From the NCBI GenBank assembly GCA_022774705.1, contig JALFLM010000199.1, positions 1 through 64,000 on the forward strand: DNA of 64,000 bases, read 5' to 3'. This DNA is from Lachnospiraceae bacterium (GTDB taxonomy: Bacteria; Bacillota; Clostridia; Lachnospirales; Lachnospiraceae). Shown here one piece after another: positions 52,465 to 61,275 of the stretch. Position 1 is the stretch's first letter. Each line of letters opens with the position of its first letter. The position numbers and the translations under genes were made by a program. A model generated the notes under the pieces. It was given only the letters and a program-made list of their open reading frames with translations, did no database searches and had not been told where the DNA came from.

Positions 52465-54259
52465 GTACAGGGTAAAATTTATGCCGCAGGATATTGAGGT
52501 TACAGTGGAAGAAGGGACGGATCTGCTGACTGCTCAGATCCGTGCAGGGCTGCATCCTGATGCGCCCTGCGGAGGCAAGGGAACCTGCGGAAAATGTCTG
52601 GTTAATGTTATGAAGGGAAATCCCACCGGGGTCCAGAAGGCCTGCACCACAAAAGTGACCGGAAATATGACGGTAAAGCTTCAGGCCGGCGGGAAACATT
52701 CGATTCTGATGGAAGGTGTTCAAAGAAAAATCAGAATTGCATCTGCTGTCCGCAGCGTCAATGTTACGGTACAGCGCTGTGAACTGGGTGGGAATCTGTC
52801 CGACTGGAAACGGCTGAAAATGGCTGTTGCGGAGGCTGCTTCCATTGACGAGGCTGCAATCCGGCCCAACATGAAACTCATATCGGATTTGTATCAGGTC
52901 CTGCAGGATAATGATTACAGCCTGAATGTGGTGCTCTGCGGAAATGAAATTCTGGATCTGCGGGCGGCGGATGATCCTGTCTATGTGATGGCGTTTGATA
53001 TCGGTACCACAACGATTGTGGGATATCTGCTTAACGCAGCCACCGGTGAGGAGACAGCTGTTGCCAGCATGCTGAATCCCCAGTCGGAGTACGGTGCCGA
53101 TGTAATTGAACGAAGCAATTATGCCATTTCCGATGGGGTAGAGGAACTTTCCGGTCTGGTACATGAGGCGTTGAATCAGCTGATTGGTCAGGCGGTGAAG
53201 AAGGCAGGAATTTCCAGAGAAGAGATATATATGATTTCTGTGGTCGGCAATACCTGTATGCATCATCTGTTTACCGGGGTTTCACCTAAAGCGCTTGTAC
53301 ATGCGCCGTATAATCCTGCTATCAGCGAGGGACTGATGTTAAGGGCATCCGATCTGGAAATCAGCATTTTCCCGGGAGGAAAGGTAATGCTGCTTCCCAA
53401 TATCGCCGGATTTGTGGGTGCCGATACGGTGGGTGTGCTGCTTGCGTCGGAGTTTGATGCTCAGGAGGAACTTACCTTGGCAATTGATATCGGTACCAAT
53501 GGCGAGATGGTCATGGGCAATAAGGATCGCTATATTGCCTGTTCCACTGCAGCGGGGCCTGCTTTTGAGGGTGCGAAGATCGCCTGCGGCATGCGGGGGG
53601 CGAAAGGTGCTGTTGATCATGCGGGATGGAAGGACGGCAGGTTTGCTTTCAGCGTGATCGGAGGCGGAAAACCGTTGGGAATCTGCGGTTCCGGTCTTAT
53701 GGATATTGTGACTTTTATGCTGGAAAAGGGCCTGATGGATGAGATGGGCCGCATGCTGGATATGGATGAATATGAAACGGAGGAAGCGAAAGCCTGTGCG
53801 TCCAGAATTATCCGCATCGGTGAGAATAATATGAAGGCTTTTCTTCTGGCAGATGAGGAAGAAAGCGGCAGCGGACGGCCGGTTTATCTGAGCCAGAAAG
53901 ATATACGGGAAGTACAGCTGGCAAAAAGTGCCATGGCTGCCGGTATCACACTGATGGCGGATACGCTGGGGATAGAAGTCGGCGATATTAAAAAAGTTAT
54001 GATAGCCGGGGCATTCGGCAACTATATGGAGCCTCACAGTGCCTGCGGAATCGGTATGATTCCCTGCGAACTGGAGGATCGTATCGTGCCTGTAGGAAAT
54101 GCTGCAGGTGAAGGGGCTAAAATTGCAGCGCTGAACTATGAAGAATACAGACGCTGCGAAAAGATAGCTGCCGGCTGCGAATTTCTGGAGCTGGCAACAC
54201 ATCCGGATTTTCAGGACACATTCGTGGATCTGATGGAATTTCCGGAGCAGGAATTTTGA
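52457..54259 (+). CDS. Corrinoid activation protein (RACE family: [2Fe-2S] domain plus ASKHA ATPase)
   Basis: The 600-residue product has an N-terminal plant-type ferredoxin domain with cysteines 38, 44, 47 and 63 (CGGKGTCGKC and QKAC). A linker and a C-terminal ASKHA ATPase follow, with VYVMAFDIGTTTIVGYLL, LAIDIGTNGEMVMG and STAAGPAFEGAKIACGMRGA. Proteins of this build use ATP and an electron from the cluster to return inactive Co(II) corrinoid to Co(I). Its presence beside the corrinoid protein and methyltransferase fits exactly. It overlaps the regulator gene by 8 bp. Confidence 0.92.
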   Translation: MSEYRVKFMPQDIEVTVEEGTDLLTAQIRAGLHPDAPCGGKGTCGKCLVNVMKGNPTGVQKACTTKVTGNMTVKLQAGGKHSILMEGVQRKIRIASAVRSVNVTVQRCELGGNLSDWKRLKMAVAEAASIDEAAIRPNMKLISDLYQVLQDNDYSLNVVLCGNEILDLRAADDPVYVMAFDIGTTTIVGYLLNAATGEETAVASMLNPQSEYGADVIERSNYAISDGVEELSGLVHEALNQLIGQAVKKAGISREEIYMISVVGNTCMHHLFTGVSPKALVHAPYNPAISEGLMLRASDLEISIFPGGKVMLLPNIAGFVGADTVGVLLASEFDAQEELTLAIDIGTNGEMVMGNKDRYIACSTAAGPAFEGAKIACGMRGAKGAVDHAGWKDGRFAFSVIGGGKPLGICGSGLMDIVTFMLEKGLMDEMGRMLDMDEYETEEAKACASRIIRIGENNMKAFLLADEEESGSGRPVYLSQKDIREVQLAKSAMAAGITLMADTLGIEVGDIKKVMIAGAFGNYMEPHSACGIGMIPCELEDRIVPVGNAAGEGAKIAALNYEEYRRCEKIAAGCEFLELATHPDFQDTFVDLMEFPEQEF

Positions 54260-54269
54260 CACGGATAAA

Positions 54270-54356
54270 CACAGAAACTGAAACGTAATGAATAAAAACA
54301 CAGAAACTGAAACGTAATGAATAAAAATACAGGAACTGAAACATAAAGAATAAAAA
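54270..54356 (+). repeat. 29-bp tandem repeat between the activator gene and spmB
   Basis: Three contiguous units lie at 54270-54298, 54299-54327 and 54328-54356, with a partial fourth. The first two are identical and the third has four changes. Each carries (A/G)GAAACTGAAAC-like sequence ending in AATAAAAA. There are no spacers between units, so this is not a CRISPR array. The array fills most of the gap of 122 bp. Confidence 0.92.
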
Positions 54357-54381
54357 TACAGGGGCAGGAATATAGTGAACT

Positions 54382-54909
54382 ATGAAGGTGATCTCATTCC
54401 TGTCCGATTTTTGTATGCCTTTTGTGGTGTGCTGGATTGTTATCTACGGGTGGCTCGGCGGCTGCCCGGTTTTTGATGTGTTTGTAAAAGGGGCGAAACG
54501 GGGGCTCAGAACAGTGGCGGGGATTCTTCCCACGCTGATCGGTCTGATGGCTGCCGTGCGTATTCTGCGGGACAGCGGGCTGCTGGACCGGATAGCCGGC
54601 CTTTTGTCACCTCTGGCCGGTATTCTTCGTATTCCGGCTGAGGTGCTGCCGCTGCTTCTGGTAAAAATGTTCTCTGCCTCCGCTGCCACCGGAATCCTGC
54701 TGGATATTTTTAAAAATTCCGGTCCTGATTCCTATGCGGGGATGCTGGCTGCCGTTATTGCTTCTTCCACGGAAACGGTTTTGTTTGTCATGTCGGTGTA
54801 TCTTACCCATGTACATATCCGCAAAAGCAGATGGATTCTGCCGGTGTCGATGCTGTGCATGTTTGCAGGGGTGCTGGCCGCAGTCTGGGTGACAGGACTG
54901 GTGGTATGA
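54382..54909 (+). CDS. spmB: Spore maturation protein B
   Basis: SpmB works with SpmA in spore core dehydration. The 175-residue membrane protein has a Gate-domain pattern: DVFVKGAKRGLRTVAGILPT, then LIGLMAAVRILRDSGLLD and STETVLFVMSVYLTHVHIRK. About four hydrophobic segments are visible. In most clostridia spmA and spmB are adjacent, but here spmA lies at 22758. It ends just before a strong two-way terminator. Confidence 0.9.
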   Translation: MKVISFLSDFCMPFVVCWIVIYGWLGGCPVFDVFVKGAKRGLRTVAGILPTLIGLMAAVRILRDSGLLDRIAGLLSPLAGILRIPAEVLPLLLVKMFSASAATGILLDIFKNSGPDSYAGMLAAVIASSTETVLFVMSVYLTHVHIRKSRWILPVSMLCMFAGVLAAVWVTGLVV

Positions 54910-54920
54910 AAACGAATATT

Positions 54921-54965
54921 CACTGAAACAGCTGCGGAAAGATTTCTGCAGCTGTTTCAGTTTTT
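54921..54965. terminator. Strong terminator between spmB and a convergent lipoprotein gene
   Basis: CTGAAACAGCTGC (54923-54935) and GCAGCTGTTTCAG (54948-54960) pair perfectly, followed by five T. The lipoprotein gene on the minus strand ends 23 bp beyond it. Confidence 0.93.
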
Positions 54966-54987
54966 AGTGCGCCCGGAGGCGCACGTT

Positions 54988-56529
54988 CTAACGGGGAGCG
55001 GCTTCGTAAGGCTGAATCGCTTTAAACATGCCTTTGATGCAGGTTTCGGCATCGAGCTTATCATCAGTTTCTGAAAATGTCATACCTAAAAGATAGGAAT
55101 TTTTATCAAACTGGAGACCGAAATAAGTGTAGACATACCCCTCGTCGGTTGCAGCGTCGGTGTACCAGAGAACATCTCCTGCATCTGTGGACAGTGTGGA
55201 GCAGGAAACGCCTTCGGGGAGGTAGTAATCCTTCAGGTCTTTTTCCAGATTGCCTGCTTCGTACATGATGCTGGCATAGGCAGAGTCTTTACCGGTGATT
55301 TCCAGGTCAAGGCCGTAGTCTCCAATCTGCTGATCCAGGGTATAAATCTTTGGATCAACTGTGATCACACAGGGAGTAAGATCATTCGTATCGTCAGTGT
55401 CGTCCTGAGTGTTGAAAAGATAGAACTGATCTTCTTTCAGAGAGGAAAGGATGGCCTGTTCTTCCTCTTCACCCAGCCCTGCGTCGTAATCGCTGTAAGA
55501 ACCGAAGTAGTCAGACATGATTCCGGAGTATTCTTCCATGGTCATAACGTCTGATGCATCAGGTGCTTCAATGGAAATATCAGCAGTTTCCGTGAGATTC
55601 TGACTGATGGATACGGACATGCTGCCGGCATTTTCACTGCTTCCATTGTTTTCAAACCGGAAGGAAACGGATTCCTTCGCGGTGCGGGTCCCCTTCTTTC
55701 CTGCCAGAGAGACACTCATTCCGGCAGATGCCGTTGTTTCTTTCTTTGCAATGGATGCATCAAGATCCTTCAGACTATCCCTGAGCGACGTACTCATTTC
55801 TTTCCATGTGTTCAGATTATCTTCTTTATCGTCTTTCAGACTCTGAATGATGTCGTCGCTGTCATCCTCATCTCCGGCAAATACGGAATATTCTTCCAGG
55901 ATCTCATCGGAGCCGGAGGCTTCCAGCAGATCCACATACAGATCGTACCAGGAAGAAATATTGGCATCAATCTCATCCAGAGCAGCGCCGGCAAAAGATG
56001 CCAGTTTTTCTCCGGGGATATTCAGAGTCCAGGTGTCGCCGTCTTTTGCAATATCCTGATCTTTGCATATCTTTTCCAGAGAATCGATCAGGGTGTTGCT
56101 GAAGCTTTGTGACATGGCCCGGATTTCATCATCTGCAGCATTCACCGGGGTGGAAATCCAGGTTTTCATATCGTCTATCTGACCGGCACCGGTGAGCATG
56201 GAAAGCAGAGAAGACTGGTTGATATAAAGGGTATTGTTTGTCATGCGGATAAAATCATCCAGAGTTATGGTCAGCGCTCCGGAAGAAAATGACATACTGA
56301 CAGCGCAGTCCTTTCCATTGGTTTTTCCGTCCATGGTAAAATGTACAGTGATATCTTCCTCTTCGGATTTCATGGAAATATCACCTTCAGCAGCAAATTC
56401 AGCACTTGTAATCTGAGAAATTTCTTTCATATCTGAGAACATGCTTCCTTTGCCGGAACATCCTGTCAGGGCTGTGCAGCATACGAGAGCTGCAAGCAGA
56501 AGACAGGAAACAAGTTTTTTAATCTTCAT
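54988..56529 (-). CDS. Lipoprotein of unknown function
   Basis: The 513-residue product has a lipoprotein signal with ALTGC (cysteine 24). The mature part is acidic and rich in Asp, Ser and Thr. It has an N-terminal half reminiscent of lipoproteins that bind hydrophobic ligands (FAAEGDISMKSEEEDITVHF, then TMDGKTNGKDC) and a separate C-terminal domain from about residue 400. I do not recognise a named family. AAAGGAG precedes the ATG. It is a single gene between two hairpins, so it is probably transcribed alone. Confidence 0.75.
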   Translation of the reverse strand: MKIKKLVSCLLLAALVCCTALTGCSGKGSMFSDMKEISQITSAEFAAEGDISMKSEEEDITVHFTMDGKTNGKDCAVSMSFSSGALTITLDDFIRMTNNTLYINQSSLLSMLTGAGQIDDMKTWISTPVNAADDEIRAMSQSFSNTLIDSLEKICKDQDIAKDGDTWTLNIPGEKLASFAGAALDEIDANISSWYDLYVDLLEASGSDEILEEYSVFAGDEDDSDDIIQSLKDDKEDNLNTWKEMSTSLRDSLKDLDASIAKKETTASAGMSVSLAGKKGTRTAKESVSFRFENNGSSENAGSMSVSISQNLTETADISIEAPDASDVMTMEEYSGIMSDYFGSYSDYDAGLGEEEEQAILSSLKEDQFYLFNTQDDTDDTNDLTPCVITVDPKIYTLDQQIGDYGLDLEITGKDSAYASIMYEAGNLEKDLKDYYLPEGVSCSTLSTDAGDVLWYTDAATDEGYVYTYFGLQFDKNSYLLGMTFSETDDKLDAETCIKGMFKAIQPYEAAPR

Positions 56530-56865
56530 AATATACTCCTTTCATTGGCGTAGATGGTAAGTACAGTTTAACGGATATAGAGGATAAAAACAAATTAAGA
56601 ATTTATTAAGTTACGGTTCGGTCTTCACCGGGAAACAGGGGTGATGGGGCCGCCAAAGATACTCTCTGTTTCCCGGCTGTGAAGATGGAACTGTATGCGG
56701 GAGGGGGCGTATTGAGTTTGAGTGGGGTGGTATATATATTCGTTGATTTTGCACAAAAATTACATTAATTTACCAGGGATTAGTGGTTGCATTGTGGTAG
56801 AAGAAGCACTAGACTATTGGGTATATTGAAAATTGGAAGGCCGATTTTCGGGAGGGAGTATAGAT
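56530..56865. other. 336-bp divergent region with a long hairpin
   Basis: The gap between the divergent lipoprotein and lrgA genes holds one clear element, an inverted repeat at about 56622-56683. CCGGGAAACAG pairs with CTGTTTCCCGG, extended by CTTCAC/GTGAAG across a small bulge. No T run follows. The rest is AT-rich and probably carries the two promoters. Confidence 0.6.
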
Positions 56866-57267
56866 ATGAAGATTTTGAAACAGATGATGTTGATTGGTTT
56901 GGTTACGTTTGCGGGGGAGGTTTGCGGTGTGCTGCTGCCGCTGCCGGTTCCGGCCAGTGTTTACGGGATGCTGATTTTGTTTTTGTGTTTGTATACTGAC
57001 GTGATAAAACTTTCTCAGATAGAGGATGCAGCTGATTTTCTGGTGTCTGTTATGCCGGTGATGTTTGTGGCTCCCTGTGTCAGTCTGATGGATTCCATCG
57101 GAGGTGTGCGGGGAAGTATTCTCTTTATTGTTCTGATCTGCCTTTTGACCACGGTTACAACTATATCCGTGACCGGTGTGGTGGCTCAGTTTGTTATCCG
57201 CAGAGGAAAAATGAAAACCGGTGACAGCAGAAAAGATAAAGAACAGGAGGAAGAGGTGGTTGCATGA
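56866..57267 (+). CDS. lrgA: LrgA/CidA family holin-like protein
   Basis: The 133-residue membrane protein starts MKILKQMMLIGLVTFAGEVC and has the family block PVPASVYGMLILFLCLY. Further membrane segments follow (VMPVMFVAPCVSLMDS), and the tail is charged. Members act with LrgB in murein hydrolase control or in export of small metabolites such as pyruvate. GGGAGG precedes the ATG at 56866. The stop overlaps the lrgB start (ATGA). Confidence 0.88.
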   Translation: MKILKQMMLIGLVTFAGEVCGVLLPLPVPASVYGMLILFLCLYTDVIKLSQIEDAADFLVSVMPVMFVAPCVSLMDSIGGVRGSILFIVLICLLTTVTTISVTGVVAQFVIRRGKMKTGDSRKDKEQEEEVVA

Positions 57268-58064
57268 GTTTGCTGGGAATAGGTTTGAATGGAATGAGTC
57301 TGAATGGAATCAATCTGAATGAAATAAGTCTGGACGGTATGGGTCTGAGTGGTATGAATCTGGATGATATGCTGTCGGAATCTCTGTTTTTCGGCTTTGC
57401 TCTCAGCCTGCTGACCTACTGGCTGGGGACGGTGATTCAGCAGAAGGTAAAGCATCCGCTGTGCAATCCGCTTCTTCTGTCCATGTTTTTCTGTATTCTG
57501 TTTCTGAAACTGACGGATGTGACTTATGATACGTTTAATTACGGAGGAAAGTATATCAATTATCTGCTGACACCCGCCACGGTTTGTCTGGCGGTGCCTC
57601 TGTACAGGCAGTTTCAGGTGCTGAAGGATAATCTGGCGGCAGTTCTGCTGAGTGTGCTGGCAGGGGCGCTTTCCTGTATACTGGTAGTTCTGGGGATGGC
57701 GGCGGTGACGCAGCTGGACCGGACGCTGACTGTATCACTGATGCCAAAATCGATTACAACAGCTATTGCCATGGGACTTTCCGGGGAGGTAGGAGGCATG
57801 CCGTCCATTACTGTGATGGCAGTCATTATGACCGGTCTGTTTGGGAATATGATTGCCCAGGTTTTGTTCAGATTTCTTCATATAGAAGAACCGGTGGCTC
57901 AGGGACTGGCCTGCGGAACCGGTGCTCATGCCATTGGAACGGCAAGAGCCATGGAGATGGGTGAAATTCAGGGGGCTATGAGCAGCCTTTCCGTGGTGGT
58001 TGCCGGAATCATTACTGTTGCGGCAGTTCCGGTTTTTCTGCCGGTGCTTGACTTTATTTTCTGA
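57264..58064 (+). CDS. lrgB: LrgB family protein with an N-terminal five-residue repeat
   Basis: The 266-residue product is LrgB from about residue 40 on (LTYWLGTVIQQKVKHPLCNP, LMPKSITTAIAMGLSGEVGG, GTGAHAIGTARAMEMGEIQG). These match the family, which usually has about 230 residues. The first 36 residues are an unusual run of five-residue units with leucine leading each one (LNGMS LNGIN LNEIS LDGMG LSGMN). The start is coupled to lrgA by an ATGA overlap. Confidence 0.88.
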   Translation: MSLLGIGLNGMSLNGINLNEISLDGMGLSGMNLDDMLSESLFFGFALSLLTYWLGTVIQQKVKHPLCNPLLLSMFFCILFLKLTDVTYDTFNYGGKYINYLLTPATVCLAVPLYRQFQVLKDNLAAVLLSVLAGALSCILVVLGMAAVTQLDRTLTVSLMPKSITTAIAMGLSGEVGGMPSITVMAVIMTGLFGNMIAQVLFRFLHIEEPVAQGLACGTGAHAIGTARAMEMGEIQGAMSSLSVVVAGIITVAAVPVFLPVLDFIF

Positions 58065-58176
58065 TACCAGAACTTCTTTTCCAGAACTTCTTTCCGGCTG
58101 GAACTTTTTCTGATGCTTGAACTTTTTTTCCGATTCGTGTAGTATGGGTGATGAAAGATGGACGGAGGAAATGTTA

Positions 58177-59970
58177 ATGAACACACAGGAAAAAAAGAGT
58201 GTACAGGGGGAGAATGGCCGGGAGTATACCACCGGTATGCTGCTGAAACGGTTTATTCCGTATTACAGACCCTATGTGGGAACCTTGGTTAAAGATCTGG
58301 GATGTGCAGCACTGACGACGGTCTGCGAGCTGGTGCTGCCCATGATTATGCGTCAGATTACGAATACGGGCATGAATCATCTGGAGCTTCTGACGGTGAG
58401 GATGATCCTGGGGCTGACACTTCTTTATTTTATTTTAAAAGTTGTAGAATGTCTGGCAAGCTATTATATGGCAGATACAGGTCATGTGATGGGGGCTTAT
58501 ATCGAAACCGATATGCGAAGGGATGCTTATGCTCATCTGCAGATGTTGTCGGACCGATACTACAACAATACAAAGGTTGGACAGATTATGGGACGGATTA
58601 CCAACGATCTGTTTGATGTTACCGAATTTGCACATCATTGCCCGGAAGAATTTTTTATTGCCGGAATCAAGGCACTGGGCTCATTTCTGATATTATCCAT
58701 GATCAATGTGCCGCTGACGGTGATCATTTTTCTGATCATACCGGTTATGCTGCTGTGCTGTATCCGGCTGAATCGGTGGCAGAGGAAGGCATTCCGCATG
58801 CAGCGTTACCAGATCGGTGAGCTGAATGCCCGGATCGAGGACAGTCTGCTGGGCCAGAAGGTGGTTAAGGCCTTTGCCAACGAGGAGATTGAAAAGGAAA
58901 AATTTGAGAGGGACAATCAGGAGTTTCTGGGAATCAAGAAAAAAACGTACCGTTATATGGGTATTTTTCAGACGTCCACCAGGATGTTTGACGGGTTCAT
59001 GTATCTGGCGGTGGTGCTGGCCGGCGGTCTGTTTCTGGTGTACGGCTATGTGCAGCCTGCCGATCTGGTGGCTTACGTTATGTATGTAAGTACGCTGATT
59101 GCCACTATCCGGCGCATCGTGGAATTTGCAGAGCAGTTTCAGCGTGGCATGACCGGTATTGAACGTTTTCTGCAGATTATGGATGCGGATGTGGAGATTT
59201 TCAGCCATGACGGTGCGCTGGAGATGAAAAATCCCAAAGGCAACATCAGTTTTCATGATGTCGCTTTTGAGTATCAGGACGATCACAACCGGGTATTCAG
59301 TCATCTGAATCTGGATGTGCGTTCAGGGGAAAAGGTGGCGCTGGTGGGTCCTTCGGGCAGTGGTAAAACCACGCTTTGCAACCTGATTCCCAGATTTTAT
59401 GATATTACGGCCGGTTCGCTGACCATAGACGGCGTGGAGGTTCAGGATTATACACTGGAAAGTCTGAGGAAAAATATCGGTATCGTGCAGCAGGATGTAT
59501 ATCTGTTTTCCGGCACCATATTTGACAATATTGTGTACGGAAGGCCAGGTTCATCCCGGGAAGCGGTGATTGAGGCGGCGAAAAAGGCCGGCGCCCACGA
59601 GTTTATTATGAACCTGAAAAACGGTTATGATACCTATGTGGGTGAGCGGGGCGTCAAGCTGTCCGGCGGTCAGAAGCAGCGCATCAGCATTGCCCGGGTA
59701 TTTCTGAAGGATCCGGCGATTATCATACTGGATGAAGCCACATCGGCACTTGATAATGAAAGTGAATTTGAAGTGGCACAGGCGTTAAGTGAGCTGGCGG
59801 TGGGCAGGACAACGCTGACGGTGGCTCACAGACTGTCCACGATCCGCGATTCAGACCGGATTTTTGTGCTGACAGAAAACGGAATTGAAGAGGAAGGCAA
59901 TCATGAAGAACTGCTTGCACAGCATGGGATTTACTGTAAATTTTATCAGATGGCAGAACGGCTGCGGTAG
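58177..59970 (+). CDS. ABC exporter (membrane and ATPase domains fused)
   Basis: The 597-residue product has an N-terminal six-helix type I exporter domain (FIPYYRPYVGTLVKDLGCAA onward). Its ATPase carries Walker A GPSGSGKTTLCN, Q-loop VQQDVYLFSG, signature [15 protein letters not shown], Walker B IIILDEATSALD and the switch in VAHRLSTIRDSD. It resembles lipid- or drug-exporting half-transporters. No partner half-transporter is adjacent, so a homodimer is likely. I chose the ATG at 58177, 8 bp after GGAGG; earlier in-frame ATGs lie before or against that site. Confidence 0.9.
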   Translation: MNTQEKKSVQGENGREYTTGMLLKRFIPYYRPYVGTLVKDLGCAALTTVCELVLPMIMRQITNTGMNHLELLTVRMILGLTLLYFILKVVECLASYYMADTGHVMGAYIETDMRRDAYAHLQMLSDRYYNNTKVGQIMGRITNDLFDVTEFAHHCPEEFFIAGIKALGSFLILSMINVPLTVIIFLIIPVMLLCCIRLNRWQRKAFRMQRYQIGELNARIEDSLLGQKVVKAFANEEIEKEKFERDNQEFLGIKKKTYRYMGIFQTSTRMFDGFMYLAVVLAGGLFLVYGYVQPADLVAYVMYVSTLIATIRRIVEFAEQFQRGMTGIERFLQIMDADVEIFSHDGALEMKNPKGNISFHDVAFEYQDDHNRVFSHLNLDVRSGEKVALVGPSGSGKTTLCNLIPRFYDITAGSLTIDGVEVQDYTLESLRKNIGIVQQDVYLFSGTIFDNIVYGRPGSSREAVIEAAKKAGAHEFIMNLKNGYDTYVGERGVKLSGGQKQRISIARVFLKDPAIIILDEATSALDNESEFEVAQALSELAVGRTTLTVAHRLSTIRDSDRIFVLTENGIEEEGNHEELLAQHGIYCKFYQMAERLR

Positions 59971-60015
59971 GCGGCATTCTGCCCGGAACGGGAGTATCAT
60001 AAACGGGGAATGCGA

Positions 60016-61125
60016 ATGGGGAAAATGGTGAAGCAGAAAAACGGAGGATTTAAAATATACATACTGACGGCGGTGCTGTTTGCATGCAGTATGCTTTCAG
60101 CCTGTGGGGTGCAGGGAAAATACGAGCATAAGCAGTATGTTTATCTGGATGCGTTTGATACCATCAGCTATGTTGATGTGTATCTGGCAGATGCTGAGAA
60201 ATCATCGGAGTATGAGGAAGAGATTCATGAGGAGCTGCTGCGGTATCACCGGATGTTTGATGCCTACAACAGCTATGAGGGAGTTAACAACGTTTATACT
60301 GTCAACAGTCAGGCGGGGAAGGCTCCTGTGAAGGTGGACGAAGAACTGTTTGAACTGGTGAAATTCAGTCTTGATAATATGGAAAAGACAAAGTACCGGA
60401 CCAATATTGTACTGGGAAGTGTGACCCGTATATGGAAGAATTTCATGAATACAGCGGCCGCAAAGCAGCAGGAGGCAGAAAAAAACGGGGAGGAAGAGCC
60501 TGAAATCACACTGCCTTCTCAGGAAGAACTGGAACGGGAGGTAGAACATACCGACTGGAAAAAGGTGACACTTGATGAGGAAAAACGGACAATTTTTCTG
60601 GAAGACCCGGATATGATTCTGGACGTGGGTGCCGTTGCCAAGGGCTATACGGCGGAAAAACTGGCCGGGTATATCAGACGGCTGGGGATTGAGTCTGCGT
60701 CCATCAACATGGGCGGCAATATCAAATTTGTGGGGGAACGGAAAGCCGGGGACGGACGCAGCTACTGGGTCGGCTCCATTCAGGATCCGCAGACAATGCA
60801 GGCGTCCAATATGGCAATCAGACTGGAAGACGGAGGAACCATCGTTACCAGCGGCAATTATGAACGGTATGTTATGGTGGACGGTGTGCGGTACTGCCAT
60901 CTGATCGATCCGGATACGCTGCAGCCTGCACAGAAAATGGCATCTGTCAGTATTGTGGCCGAGGATTCCGGTCTGGCCGATTATCTTTCCACGGCATTGT
61001 TTACGGTGGATGTGGAGACGGGAAAGGAAATCCTGTCTCATTATGACGGCGTGGAGGCCTGCTGGGTAACTGCCGGTTACGAAACATATGCTACGGATGG
61101 ATTTGAGAAACTTCTGGTGAAGTAA
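60016..61125 (+). CDS. apbE: FAD:protein FMN transferase (ApbE lipoprotein)
   Basis: ApbE attaches FMN to threonine or serine in flavoproteins such as Rnf or Nqr subunits. The 369-residue product has a lipobox MLSAC (cysteine 30). The ApbE blocks follow: DVGAVAKGYTAEKLAGYIRR, NMGGNIKFVGERK, VTSGNYERYV, CHLIDPDTLQPAQKM and STALFTVDVETG. It would act outside the membrane. I use the ATG at 60016, 7 bp after GGGG; an ATG at 60010 is too close. Its flavoprotein target is not in the window. Confidence 0.92.
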   Translation: MGKMVKQKNGGFKIYILTAVLFACSMLSACGVQGKYEHKQYVYLDAFDTISYVDVYLADAEKSSEYEEEIHEELLRYHRMFDAYNSYEGVNNVYTVNSQAGKAPVKVDEELFELVKFSLDNMEKTKYRTNIVLGSVTRIWKNFMNTAAAKQQEAEKNGEEEPEITLPSQEELEREVEHTDWKKVTLDEEKRTIFLEDPDMILDVGAVAKGYTAEKLAGYIRRLGIESASINMGGNIKFVGERKAGDGRSYWVGSIQDPQTMQASNMAIRLEDGGTIVTSGNYERYVMVDGVRYCHLIDPDTLQPAQKMASVSIVAEDSGLADYLSTALFTVDVETGKEILSHYDGVEACWVTAGYETYATDGFEKLLVK

Positions 61126-61275
61126 ATGCACAGTTTTACTGTTATGGTAAAAAGATACAGCTGATTATTTAAGAAAATGAGAGAATATCCGAAGGATTTG
61201 TGATATACTTTCAATCAGCACCATAGTTTGGACAGGATGAACAGAAAAATCAAAAAACCGGAGGATGCGAAGATT

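Noticed and set aside
53339..54301. Open frame of 320 codons on the minus strand
   Set aside because: It is antisense to the corrinoid activator, whose ferredoxin and ASKHA motifs are unmistakable.
54270..54356. CRISPR array
   Set aside because: The 29-bp unit length is suggestive, but the units touch each other with no spacers between them.
60202..61131. Open frame of 309 codons on the minus strand
   Set aside because: It is antisense to apbE and has cysteine- and histidine-rich shadow composition.
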